From positions 1,463,252 to 1,527,251 of the forward strand of contig CP137680.1 of assembly GCA_037976565.1 (NCBI GenBank): 64,000 nt of DNA. Reading direction: 5' to 3'. Every line of letters starts with the position of its first letter. Positions within the stretch are counted from its first letter, which is position 1. The notes below the pieces were generated by a model that saw only the letters and a program-made list of their open reading frames with translations, ran no database searches and was not told the DNA's origin. Position numbers and translations under genes: made by a program. This document shows positions 1 to 11,445 of this stretch, in pieces. Source of the stretch: Mesocentrotus franciscanus. Lineage: Eukaryota; Echinodermata; Echinoidea; Camarodonta; Strongylocentrotidae.

Positions 1-305
1 AAAGCCTAGTTTCTGCAGATTTGGAAGACAATGAGGTCAAGATGATAACGTTATTAAATGGTATTTGATCGCGTGAGAGCGTGCTGTCAAACATCTCACA
101 ACCTACTGACATCCTTTGATTACTCAGTGTATATCCCTTAACACCTCTCAACTTAATACGCCTCCAATGTGTGCTTCCCATCCACACTCTACATGGACGG
201 TGTCGAATGTTTTTTTTCATTATTTTTGACAGGTTCAAGAAAAGTATTATGGATGTTTATGGTGCTAAGGATACCCAAGTGTAGACCCATGTTTCATCAA
301 AATGT

Positions 306-655
306 ACTGGTCCAACTAATTGGAATCAACTGCCCGAATCTATGCGTTTCATAGAAACCTTAAATGCCTTCAAAACCAATCTTCAATAACACATCAAAAC
401 ATAAGCGTTCTCGAAATTAGATTCCTGCCTATTTGAATTGTCATCTAATTTGCCTTTTTTATCATTTAACAATGTTGAACATTTTTAGAGCCCTATGGAC
501 CATAATAGTATTAGGCCTATGTCTTTTTACTTTATTATTCTATCTATTTTACGTATTATATTTCAATTATTTTTGTATGAACGTGTACAAGCTGAACTGA
601 CTATCCGTGTGATTATGTGATTTGAATAATTGAATAAATAAATGAATTGCGTCTG
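306..655 (+). mobile_element. LINE (CR1/L2-like) remnant: RT C-terminal tail and 3' end
   Basis: Frame 306-389 reads TGPTNWNQLPESMRFIETLN then AFKTNLQ and stop, the typical end of non-LTR reverse-transcriptase ORFs (W..LP..IR...TL..FK..L). It is followed by AT-rich sequence and a short AATAAATAAAT tail near 632-650. The upstream part is unreadable or outside the window. Confidence 0.6.
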
Positions 656-669
656 AACAAGGATGCTAT

Positions 670-895
670 CCTAATTTAAAGCTTAGTGCTTTATAGATTA
701 TATTATTACCCCGGTCATCGGAATTATGCTTGCCAGCACGCAACTTGTGCACATTCTCCACTCCCTGGGGACTATTCTAGCCAGGTGCCATTTCACAGAC
801 ACTCATTTCTTTGCATCCGACCAGTTTCAAATATAACATCAACAAAGTGAAACATTATTAAGGACGTAAGTGTTGAGATGGGAATCGAACCTATA
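670..895 (-). mobile_element. tRNA-derived SINE remnant
   Basis: On the minus strand a polymerase III B-box (GGTTCGATTCC, 881-891) is followed by a body ending GACCGGGGTAATAATAT and ATAAAGCACT, a tail type common in echinoderm-like SINEs. No A-box is recognisable, so the head is truncated. Confidence 0.4.
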
Positions 896-899
896 TGAC

Positions 900-2040
900 C
901 AGTCAATATATATATATTGTGTGTTGTTTGGTTGCGTATTTCTCACGTTCAAATCTCTCATTGCCCCCATGTTCCATAACTAAAATCTCACTTTCTGAAC
1001 AACATCACTTTTTCCATGTTCCCCTACTTCTCCCAAGCTATCGCACTTACTTCCATTTCTTGCCTATCTCTCTATAGCCCTCTTTTCTTCAGGATCTGTT
1101 TCCTTTCTTTCTTTCTTTCTTGCTCTTTCCCCTATTCATCTCCAATTTCTTTGAGTAAATCTATAGTCTTCTCGTCACACAATCTACCAGTCCGCCTCTG
1201 TGGTAGCGAGTAAAAAATAAATCGATGTATAGTCGAAAACGAGCCTTGGTCGTTCTTTCTTTTCGTTTTCATCGAAAGCTTTCCGTGATTTGAATGTAAA
1301 GGCAACTTTGTAAGTAGAGCAACGGTCATTCCCCACAACTTTTCGCTTCGATTTCTTTGACTTCTTCTCAAGTTAATGATCATAGACATATCCAGAACAT
1401 AATTAACTGATTAATAGGGGGGTTGATTTGAAGAAAATCCTATTCGAACCCAGGGTGTACCTGATAGCCCTGTGTGTTGAACACCCACTGCAAGTGATGT
1501 TGCATCGTATTACCTTCAATTAAAAGGTAGATGTGTACGCATTCCTCCTCCATCCTCCGCCCGTACACTGCATGGATATGCCATCGATGTTAATCCTGTC
1601 AGTCACAGTAGATGGCGCATATGGGAGAGTAGTCAATGACAGTATACAAATGCTACTTGACCCAATTACAATCCATGTATACAGCATCGTTATGATAGGG
1701 GAAGGAGGAGTATTTTACCACAAGGGATGATATATCAATCATTCCCCCCCCCCTCGAAAAAAATAAAGAGAAAAAGAAAAAAAGTCATCAGACTTCATGT
1801 TTGCCGTTGGGGGGAATTTATTTTAAAAAATCTCATACACACGGTAAGAGAGTTTTAAGATTTTCAACCAACATTTCTAAGAAGCCAAAATATAATAATA
1901 CAAAACTCGTTATAGCCATAAGCACTATAACAGAAACAGATCGACTACTTTTCACTAATTTTCAGAGCGTTTTTCTGAATCCCTTAATCGGTACACGATA
2001 TAACCACATTGATTTCACTTCTACGTGCTGAATAAAGTCC
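900..2040. other. No gene recognised
   Basis: Pyrimidine-rich stretch around 1,050-1,140, poly-C near 1,743-1,752, otherwise unique-looking AT-rich DNA. An 85-codon frame on the minus strand (1,132-1,389) has no family resemblance I can name. Confidence 0.5.
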
Positions 2041-2046
2041 ATTTAA

Positions 2047-3225
2047 AGATACTATGTCCCTTTTGCGGCTAACATCAAATTCTGAAGAACTTTGCAGGAA
2101 TTAAGAATATGTCATGTATGTCCTATCTGTAAAATTTAAACGTTAGCAGTGTCCTAATATTCAAATTATGCAAGGAAACCCATTTACTTGCTAGACTTCA
2201 CTGTCAGACACTATTGAGTGACTGGTTGGCTTTTTTTTCTCATCTTTGGTAATAACATACATAACATGAGCTGTAAAGGGTACATGAGCATTTGTCTACA
2301 TCAATAACCCACTTCTTGTAATGGCCAAAATTAAACTGATTGAATCTTTGCGCAGCATAAGACGTACGACCATTCGGTACAATGGTCTGAAAAATCAGAC
2401 TATTACTTACTGGCTCTATAGCTCCTAAGTCGATTCGACAACTAATATAGTAATAATGACTGCTATGATAGGCATAGTTGTTTTTATTGCTCAATGGGAG
2501 GTTACATCGTGCTAGTATCACCGCGAGGCGTGTCGAGCGGTGATAGCACGATGTAACCTCCCCGAGAGCCAAAAAAACAACTATGCCTCGAATATTAAAG
2601 CAGTCATTATAACTTTTATATACTGAAATCAGGGTCATAGAATACAATTTTGTGCGACTTACTGGTCAATCATGGTAATCAAGTTTGTTTACGCTATCGA
2701 AGTCTGTGTTGATAATCTTGCAGGCCGTAGCTTAATTGGCCATTGAGATTGCACGCATATATCCCTATGCAGTTTACGTGCATTGCGCGATCATGCCAAA
2801 TTGGTCAAAGTAATAAATTCAAAATCAAGATTCAAACCTTCATTGCTTGTGATCCTGAAGGTGATACTCAAACAAGGAGGTGTCATATGAAAGAGCAGGT
2901 TTATCTCTATATTTCCAAAGGGGCGTCATCTCGTCATTACATGTAGATCTAGGCCTAGCTACAGTCGAGATCGGCGGTCGTCTGCGCTGTGTTTGTAGCA
3001 ACCAAATTAATTGCACAAAAATGTATGGAATGCCGCGCTCCGCACAAACTAATTTAATTAACACGTAAACCAATGGGGATAAATAGTCGTTATTTTCCCA
3101 CTTAAAGACATTTTCAAGCCCCCTTTTTTTAAGGGAAGTTCTAAATTAGTATTTTCTTTCAAATGCAGTTGGAATTTAACCTTTTCATTTTTTTTTTTTT
3201 GGCCTGCAAATGGGACATAGTACCT
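2047..3225. mobile_element. TTAA-flanked short inverted-repeat element, copy A, carrying a nested insertion
   Basis: Ends are AGATACTATGTCCC and GGGACATAGTACCT, each flanked by TTAA (2043-2046 and 3226-3229), as for piggyBac/Kolobok-type targets. The same family lies at 15,614-16,353. Relative to that copy it has about 0.64 kb inserted after GACAACTAATA, roughly 2,448-3,084. No transposase frame. Confidence 0.75.
2453..2610. repeat. Long imperfect hairpin inside copy A
   Basis: Left arm ATAATGACTGCT...GGAGGTTACATCGTGCTA pairs with right arm TAGCACGATGTAACCTCC...AGCAGTCATTAT around a centre near 2,530. It begins the 0.64 kb insertion; an AATA repeat at the insertion edges may be its target duplication. 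Confidence 0.7.
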
Positions 3226-3600
3226 TTAAGTATATATTCAAGCTCGACACTAGCACGTTGATTGTTTTACCTGATTTTTGGCTATTCCTTAGGCCATAGT
3301 GCCCTAATACTATAGAGAGAGAGAGAGTGACTGGTCAATACCAACTAGAATATATAATAGTTACCTTGAGCGTTTATACATTGATTTTGAGTATCATACG
3401 CGTTGGTGAAACTAATTGTTACCTCAGGTATTCAAATTGATCCTGCTTTTTTTCTGGGACATTTTCTAGATTAATGTATTTGAAGCTATGTACGGTTAAA
3501 GCTCATAAATTTCGAGAATGCCAGCAAAATCAGTCTGTCAATCTTTGTGATCATTGGTTTATAGAAGATAAACAGTTTCAAATGATAGCAGAAGTTTATT

Positions 3601-3642
3601 GTTTGTTTGCTTATTTGTTTGTTTGTTTGTTTGTTTGTTCGA
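3601..3642. repeat. (TTTG)n microsatellite
   Basis: About ten TTTG units with one interruption. Confidence 0.9.
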
Positions 3643-3974
3643 TGTGCAGAAAATGCTGCATGGCGGGAAAATAAATTCGCGTTTTGTTCTATTTGTGTGT
3701 GCGTGTGTGAGTGCGTCTCTCTCTCTCTCTCTCTTTCGTATCTCCTCTCAAATTGCTACAAAATATGTTTCTAGTAACTTCTTTTTTTCTTCGTTGTCTC
3801 TAAAAATCCTGGTCTATAGCGCATTTCCTTTTTTTTGTGATACTTGACACTACCAGACATAGTGCCTTTTAATAAAAAGTTGTGCTGGGAGAAAAATAGA
3901 GAGATCGAAAATATTATCTATTACTCGTTTCTTTTGGTGCCTGGGTTTTCGTACAACACCTTAAGAGATCTTAA

Positions 3975-4738
3975 AGTCCAAGTCCACTCCAAAAATAACT
4001 TACTTTCAATAGAAGCAGAAAAATCAGACAAACCAATCAAAAAAAGTTTGAGCAAAATCGGATAACTGATAAGAAAGTTATGAATTTTTGAAAAAGTATG
4101 TAAAACAATGGAAATCACTACACAAATTGCCAATTTGGTTATCAGTTTGTGACGTCATGTTCTCACTATTTATCATATGGTTCATATAGTTTAATCCCAT
4201 TCATTCCCTTTTTAACCCCTAAAACTTTATTTCCCCATGCCTTTGCCCAGGTTATATGATTTGTATCATATTGCGTGCATGACATTTCACAAAAAATTTC
4301 ATGAACTTTGAAGAATTGATACTATTTTCTGAATATTGTATATTCATAATTATTGATTTTTATATAAATAGTTTATCAAAATTCACATTTTTCATGATTT
4401 AACTGGACAAAAATTACTCTATATTAGTGCATCCACACAAAATATATTACTATCAATCTAACTTGGATGCTGGTGTGAAGAAATAAGATTCTGAGGGGGG
4501 AAAATAGGAAATTTATATTATCAATATAAAGAAAATAATTAGTGGATAGTGAGGACCATACGTCACAGACTCATGAGTGAGTTGCCAATTTGTGTAGTGA
4601 TTTTCAAAGTTTTTCATGTCATTAAAAATTCATAACTTTCTTATTAGTTATCCGATTTTGCTCAAACTTTTTTCGATTGGTTTGTCTGATTTTTCTGGTT
4701 CTATTGAAAGTAAGTTATTTTTGGAGTGGACTTGGGCT
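3975..4738. mobile_element. TTAA-flanked palindromic element (about 0.76 kb)
   Basis: Inverted ends AGTCCAAGTCCACTCC / GGAGTGGACTTGGGCT are flanked by TTAA (3971-3974, 4739-4742). Arms of about 170 bp share a GTTTGAGCAAAATCGGATAA core and surround an AT-rich middle. Related cores occur near 9,380, 18,490, 22,820 and 29,115. Non-autonomous; nothing coding. Confidence 0.8.
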
Positions 4739-5159
4739 TTAACATATATGATATTGCTCCGTATTTCAGATGTTTATTTCTCAGCATCTCATTCAGAACT
4801 CTGAAATGTCCCGGTGTGTATTGATCCAGCAGGTTTTACGCAGGGGTTTTAAGGGCTTAACTGTGATTTCCCCTCTAGAGTCTCATTTGAATTTGGAGAG
4901 AGAAGATCCAGGGGTATAATGTATTCCTTTCCCCGGCAGGAGGATCTGTTACATGCCGCATTTTATTCATTCATGTGTTACATGAGGACCATAAGTTAAT
5001 TCACATTCCGTGTTACGTGCTCTAGAATTGAAGTTTACAGTATATCGACCATCTTCTCTAAGCATTCCTTACTATTTATATTCCATGATGTGAGCGGGGG
5101 CTGCTTAAGTGAAATGAACCGTTAAGAAGGTGTAAACATGTACGATCAAAACATCGCAC

Positions 5160-5215
5160 ATTATTCTCTCTCTCTCCCTCTCTCTCTCACACACACACAC
5201 TTTCTCTCTCATTCT
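5160..5215. repeat. (CT)n/(CA)n microsatellite
   Basis: TCTC runs followed by CACACA and TTTCTCTCTC. Confidence 0.85.
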
Positions 5216-5373
5216 TTTTCACTTTAAGTGAAAACTTGTAAAGCTCTAAAAGTCTAAAACATAAAAGTTTACCATTTCCTTAATAATTTTTGTATTTCAT
5301 ACATATATATAGATGATATATAGGCCTATATATGATATTGCTCAGTATTTCAGATGGCCAAAGTAAACACATG

Positions 5374-5490
5374 CACACTAAGAAATAAAGGTACAATATT
5401 CTGCTACAATAGTAGCACCCTCTGGCTCTGCCAAATACGCGTAGGTGGATGCAAATCTGCACCACAATTGCACCCTTATTTCTTAGTGTG
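5374..5490. mobile_element. 117-bp MITE, ends CACACTAAGAAATAA
   Basis: Perfect 15-bp terminal inverted repeats (CACACTAAGAAATAA / TTATTTCTTAGTGTG), then near-complementary AGGTAC/GCACCC edges. No convincing target duplication. Confidence 0.75.
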
Positions 5491-5519
5491 TGGTTATGTA
5501 CAGTCTTGCTCTAATTTAA

Positions 5520-5637
5520 GGGTTGTTCGTGTGGTGAAATTCCCATAAATTCTACAATTATATTTATTTATACATATACATATAATTATATAATTTTTAG
5601 ATGGGATTTCTAAGATATTTTCACCACACGAACAACC
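5520..5637. mobile_element. 118-bp inverted-repeat element
   Basis: GGGTTGTTCGTGTGGTGAAA at the left and TTTCACCACACGAACAACC at the right enclose an AT-rich loop. It lies 30 bp from the previous MITE. Confidence 0.75.
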
Positions 5638-6539
5638 ATGACAATTGAGTGAGATTGTACATTACCATGTGTTAATTTTGGTCATTTTAGGAACACCCCT
5701 GGAAAGTGCGTGTTGTTTACATGTGCAACATCAACCTGGCGCATTGAATCTTAGAGCAAATGTTTGTTTTCTTCTGCATCAACTTGGTATCATTTCACCA
5801 TGGCGAGGGTAAGCCATACAACACTCACAGGATTACGTATCTTCTTCAGTTGTCAATCAGATTCCCCTCAGGACTAATCATTCAAAATACCAAGCATGGC
5901 AACCTTAAACCATCTGACTCCTCTCTTGCTCCTCTCTGCTCCTCTCTGTGTATCAGACATCTGATCTTCGTCTTCTATTACATCGAAGGTCGGAAGAAAG
6001 TCGTTCAGATGATTCCGGATTGTTTTCTGTAATATACCCCCCATCACTTGCCCACCTTTCTCGAGTATACTGATACTTCAGTCACATCTCCCAACTGACC
6101 GAAATCTTGGCCATTTATGGTAGGCCTAATGTAATTGTTCGGTCGAGTTACGGTCTCGTGTCGGCCTCGTCAAATCAAACCAACTCATGTCAAATCAATA
6201 CGTTTCCACTGTTAAACAACACATACAAAAATCAATGACAAATTATTATTGTAAACAAAAGTGGCGGGATCATCAAAAGCACATGAAGCCTTGTTGGAAA
6301 TTACCCCTGAACAATCACAGTATCTTTGTGGCTGGGCTATAGGGGGGGGCTATCGCATCGAATTCATGCTGCACCAACTGTCATCATCAATACAAGCTAC
6401 AGGCACTTGAAATGTTTACGAATCCTTGTATTTGTTACCATGCTAATGAGCTTGCTCCCTCATCCTTCTCTTTCTCATCTCCTCTTTGGGGATGTAGCCA
6501 CTGTCTAGGCTTTTCCATCTGTTGCTTCATTGAATTCTT

Positions 6540-6760
6540 CTCTCTCCTCTTTCCTTCTCATTCGTTTCCCTCTACCTATCGCTTTCTCTCTTCCTCTCTT
6601 TCTCTCTCCTTCACACTCTCTCTTTCGTTCTATTTCTTCCCCTCTTTCTGGCTCTCTCCCCCCCCCCTCTCCCCCTTCCCCCTCTTTCTCCATTTCTTTC
6701 TTTCTCTCTTTCTACACCCATCCCCTCCCCCACACACACACACACACACTTCACATTACT
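6540..6760. repeat. CT-rich tract with (CA)n
   Basis: Degenerate TCTCTC/CCCC tract followed by CACACACACACA. The open frames here on both strands are compositional artefacts. Confidence 0.9.
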
Positions 6761-7577
6761 ACGTCAATCAGCCAGTTTTTCAACTACGGTAATAGATGGC
6801 AGTCCGTATAGAGTGTGACGATCGCCCGGGATCGAACAGGATACTACAACGGAAAGCCCGGGCGCCCTCGGGGGTAGTAAATGAGAGAAAGACCCAGAGA
6901 GTTGACAACAACGATCAGTTTGCTGCTTCAAAAATAACCTTTCAAAACATTCACGTGCTATCTAAGATCCACCGCGTCTACGATTTGGCGTACCTCGATC
7001 CACTCATTAAGTTACGGTTCAAATAACAAGGAAAGAACAAACCACATCAGATTTCAACTCGGAATGCCGTTTACATTGTCACCTTATTTTACATATCAGG
7101 CTAATGAAACTCGATTGCGAGATTCCCGTCACATTTTTTTCCAGTTCATAATGAGGCAACTATTTCATTACTCATTATTCATTATTATTTTGCCAGATTC
7201 CTTTATGTTAACCTTTTTACGAACACTTAATTCACTTTTGTTGGTTCAATGTGTGTATTTCCAGTTTGTTAACTTAATGCATGTATGAACATCTCATTAA
7301 TAAACATTGTTAGTATATTTTGGTTATTTTCATTAATACAAACATCAAATATTGTAAAAAATAAACCACATATATATACAGACTTAAATAGTGGAGTGAG
7401 ATTGTAAAGTGGTTTCCAAGCATAATATTGCATCCTCATACCTAGAATCACTTAACAATCATACTCCACTATTTAAGTCTTTACTCAGAGCCTCAAATAC
7501 GTGTGGGTTCCTTATGTAACAGGGACACCAAAAAAGTCACAAAGTGGGTCCCTAATTTATGGAATTACCCATTTACA

Positions 7578-8214
7578 TATCGTCACCTTCTTAAAATAAT
7601 GGCCTAAGTCACATTTTCAAGATTTGAGAAAAACAGAGAAAACTGAACCAAACATAGAATAAATGATATTTTTTGCTCATTTTACACAGAAAAGTTTGGG
7701 GATATATGACTATTGAAATACAAATAATGCTGTCTATCAAATATGTTTCTTAAGAGGATTAGATTACTTAGGCCAATTTGCAAACATGCCGTTGTGACTT
7801 ACCGTAGGCAATTTTACACCTGACTTATATAGGCCAAATTAATCCTGGAGTAAGTGACTTAGGCAAAACAGTTCACTTCATGTATTCCCACTACAAACAA
7901 TATAGTTGAAGGAATTTTAACACATTTCCATTTAAAACAAGTTCTCCCATGTTTCTCAGTCATCTTCGTTGATGCCCAAGTCACATTTCTTGACATACAA
8001 CAATGTAGGCCAAAATGTAAAACAGCCTAAGTCACACGTTTGACTTGGGCCATTATACCAACTGAGTATAAGCAGCATGAATAATTATGTTCAATTCAGT
8101 ACATATGCCATTCAACAAACTTAAGGTGGATAGCCTCATGAAGAGATGACTTGAGTAAAAATATAATTTTCTTCAAAATGTAACTTAGGCCATTATTTTA
8201 AGAAGGTGACGATA
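7578..8214. mobile_element. 637-bp palindromic element with internal TAGGCC motifs
   Basis: Terminal inverted repeats TATCGTCACCTTCTTAAAAT and ATTTTAAGAAGGTGACGATA continue into AATGGCCTAAGTCACATTT / AAATGTAACTTAGGCCATT. Inside, the motif (AAGTCAC)...TTAGGCCAA recurs at least six times in both orientations. No frame of note. Confidence 0.8.
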
Positions 8215-8759
8215 TAATAGTTCAACAACAACTAAACAGAAGAATGTGCCTTCATGCATTAAAGAAGATAATGTTTAACAGTAATTGTTATTGTGCTGAA
8301 TTCAATTGGATAGATTTTTATAAGATTTATGGTACAGTGGAAGCCGGTAGTAAAAAAAGAGAAATGTTTTATGACAAAAAACAGGTCCATTTATAACAAT
8401 AACAATTGGCAATTCACAACGGTAATTTAGAAGTCGTACCAAAAAAAAAAAAAGAATAATGAATTATTTTCAGATTTACGATCGCAAACGCGGGAGAAAA
8501 ATCATAATCCTGCCGGCGGGGGACGGGAAACTCTATATGGAGTTATAAGGGCCTTAACGAGAGGAAAAAAGGACTATAACACATTTGCCAACAAAGATCA
8601 ACATAAGTCGATTTTGTTTCCCTCTCCCTCGTCCTGGTTAATCTCATACTTCCACATCACTTGAACAGCATAATATTAATCAAGGCCTAAGGGTGTACGA
8701 ATATAATTAGAGTTAACTGTACTGTTTAATGAAAAAATTGCCATAAACGTACAAAGTAT

Positions 8760-8958
8760 CATATTATTAGCCTGCTTTAGCCGAGCCGCCATGATAAGGC
8801 TCTCCAGCATTCAAGAAATATCTTCCTGGTAGCCAATAATTACTTCACCTGGGTAGAGAGTGGCAAATGCAGATTAATATCTTGCCAAAGTATATTAGTG
8901 ACGCGGCGGGACTTGAACCGCGAACCTTGTGATCCACAGTCCAAAGACGTATATACAG
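8760..8958 (-). mobile_element. tRNA-derived SINE, 5' truncated
   Basis: On the minus strand GGATCACAAGGTTCGCGGTTCAAG and GTCCCGCCGCGTCA form an anticodon/T-arm-like head with a B-box. A body follows (CTGCATTTGCCACTCTCTAC, GCTACCAGGAAGATATTTC). The A-box half is missing where the next element begins. Confidence 0.6.
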
Positions 8959-8970
8959 ATCAAACTTTAA

Positions 8971-9465
8971 AGGGCAATCCAACCCTTGTAATAATTTCAT
9001 TTTTATGAAAGCGGAAAATAAGAGAAACAGAAAGGCGATAAATCGGACCAATAATAAAAAATAAAACTATGAGTATTGAAATATGGGATCACTAACTCTA
9101 TGCAAATCGTAAATTGACAATTTGGTTACTGGATTTTGACGTATTCACGGACAACTCTCCCGTTTGTCGTGTACAAAAATATCATAAACTTCTATTACAG
9201 GTAGTATGTTTTTATGAAAGACTCTTTTTTTTTAAAGACCATCATGAGTCATATATTTTTTTAAAAAGATATTTTGGTCGTTTTGTGTTGGAAAAATTTG
9301 AAAGCTGTCCGGGACATCGTCATAGTGACAATGCCAATTCAGCCAAATTGAAGTGCCCATAATTCTCTTATTTTGTTCCGATTTCGTTCAAACTTTCACC
9401 AATCTGCTTTTCTGCATTTTCTGCTTTCTTTTAGAGTAGCTAGTTTACTAAGGTGGGATTTCCCT
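8971..9465. mobile_element. TTAA-flanked element with ends AGGGCAATCC / GGGATTTCCCT
   Basis: TTAA at 8967-8970 and 9466-9469. Imperfect terminal inverted repeats (AGGGCAATCCAACCC against AGGGAAATCCCACC). The right half contains the same type of core (CCGATTTCGTTCAAACTTTC) as the 3,975 element. Confidence 0.6.
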
Positions 9466-9469
9466 TTAA

Positions 9470-10073
9470 TAATACAATTTCGATAATTTAGCATTAAATT
9501 TGAGTAAAAAGTCAGTATTGCAACAATATATATATTTATCTTTGCGTTGTTAAATTATTCTTCATTCCTTTGAAATGAAATAACACAAAGTCTTACATTA
9601 AACTGTTTCCCACATAGTTACACTTTACATGTATTTCTCTCTAACTTTAGCCTCAATGTTGGCTGGGAGCATGATGCAATAGATATCTTGTGGAATCTTT
9701 TGACATTTAATGACACAATAATGTGATGTAATACAATGGAGTGGGAAATTCCCTTTCTATCAACTCTGTACCTAAAGCTTTATACCGGATGTACAGCATT
9801 GTCCGCTCGAGCGAGGTTCGTCAACAATGTCGCTAGATGGCGTACTGTCTTTAATAAAATGTGCTAACTTTTTAATGCTGATCTATTCAGATGATAAGTT
9901 TAATTCTAAAAATAAGTTTGTTTGTTTTGTTTGTAAGACTGGCAGATGTGAATTATCTAATATCGACAGGTTCTCCGTCATAATAATTATATTGTTTGAA
10001 GAGAATACACACACAAGCTTATTGTTATCATGCGGGTATGTGTTACATTCGTCTCTCCCCATTCCCACATGTG

Positions 10074-10078
<5 letters not shown>
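9470..10078. other. No gene recognised
   Basis: AT-rich DNA without a recognisable exon or repeat. Confidence 0.5.
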
Positions 10079-10119
<41 letters not shown>

Positions 10120-10273
10120 TCTCTCTCTCACACACTCCCTTTCTTCTTCTTTTTCTCTTGCTCTCATTCCCTATATCATTTCCCCCGCCTTCTTAATATT
10201 TCTGTATTTCACCCTAGCTCCCCTTACTCCCGCTCTCTATTTCCTTTTCCCCGTTATTTCTCATGTTTGTCTA

Positions 10274-10338
<65 letters not shown>

Positions 10339-10345
10339 TACACCT
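10078..10345. repeat. (CT)n arrays
   Basis: Two CT runs (10,078-10,131 and 10,278-10,335) separated by pyrimidine-rich sequence. Long open frames here encode only Ser/Leu runs and are artefacts. Confidence 0.92.
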
Positions 10346-10774
10346 TTCTATATTTCTCTTATATTTAAAAAAAAATCGTGTTGTGGAATAGGGATCTTGT
10401 TCCTATTCTTAGGCACACCCTTTGGAAGTACTTTCTGGACACTTAACACAATTCAGTTGTCCCGATGGAAAAACACTTGTCATAAGAGCTGAGTAAACTC
10501 TGCCAAATACCATCATCGGACCATCTTTCATCTCTACTGCTTCTTTTCTTTTCTAGTCTTCATCTTCTTCTCATGACGTAGGCAAGCGATTAGTCCTCTT
10601 ACAAGACAGAACTGTTTCCAATCGGTGTGCAAATTCCACCCTCTTACTGTGAATATCATCATGATGATGTTTCTGAACCTTTTTAAGCAGTGGAGTTCTA
10701 ATGTTGTCCCGGGTGCTTTGAGCAAAAAATGATCAGCGCGGTGTGCTGGGGAAAATGAGGACTGTCGGCGCCGT

Positions 10775-10820
10775 GTGATTGGTGTACTGACGTCATGTGA
10801 CTATTCTACTGACGTCATCA
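10775..10820. promoter_or_regulatory. Paired CRE octamers with adjacent CCAAT box
   Basis: Two perfect TGACGTCA sites (10,788-10,795 and 10,810-10,817), 22 bp apart, with an inverted CCAAT (ATTGG) just upstream in a locally GC-richer patch. This pattern suits a CREB/ATF-responsive promoter, but no transcript start or exon is identifiable nearby. Confidence 0.3.
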
Positions 10821-11102
10821 ATGATGTAGTCGATGTTATGGGCTTGGTATTTGATGATTGTCATACGATTAGGAAAACTGAAGTACTCTGAATTACTGCG
10901 TAACATGAGTAACGAATGGCAACAATATTGATCACGCAGACAAAATTGAAACACCAGCGTGCGTATATCACATTGACGCAAACACTGATCCATGATCCAT
11001 TGAAACTATCATGTAACTTTCATGTTTGTATTATCAATACTGCCCCCTGTGTATATATTGGGTGAGTAATGGTTGTCATTAATACAATAATGGTATCCTT
11101 AA

Positions 11103-11445
11103 AGCCCCTCTAAAGTGTTAGGAGCCCAAAATTTGGATGGCAAAATTTCACTTAAAACGGTGTTATGACGTGAAAGCGGGTGTCATTTAACACACACTTC
11201 TGCATGGATTTTCAAAACAAATGTGTTTGAAGACGAATATTGATGAAAGAATATATATTTGGGTTTTCTGTTGTACGCACAAAACCAAAAATTTACAAAT
11301 TTCATCAATATTCGTCTTCAAACGCCTATGTTCTGAAAATCCATGCAGAAGTGTGTGTTAAATGACATCCTCTTTCACATCATCATACAATTTAAGTAAA
11401 ATTTTGTCATCAAATTTGTGGAGCTTCCAACACTTTAGAGGGGCT
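11103..11445. mobile_element. TTAA-flanked near-perfect palindrome (343 bp)
   Basis: AGCCCCTCTAAAGTGTTAGG at the left and CCAACACTTTAGAGGGGCT at the right, flanked by TTAA (11,099-11,102; 11,446-11,449). The arms pair over most of their length (e.g. ACACACTTCTGCATGGATTT against AAATCCATGCAGAAGTGTGT) around a centre near 11,275. Non-autonomous. Confidence 0.88.

Noticed and set aside
1132..1389. 85-codon minus-strand frame
   Set aside because: No recognisable family, no splice or promoter context, chance length for AT-rich DNA.
6820..6850. tRNA-like GTTCGATCCCGGGCGATC on the minus strand
   Set aside because: Only a T-arm-like piece; no anticodon arm or A-box nearby.
9827..10492. 221-codon open frame
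   Set aside because: Open because of two (CT)n arrays; no domain, no splice context.
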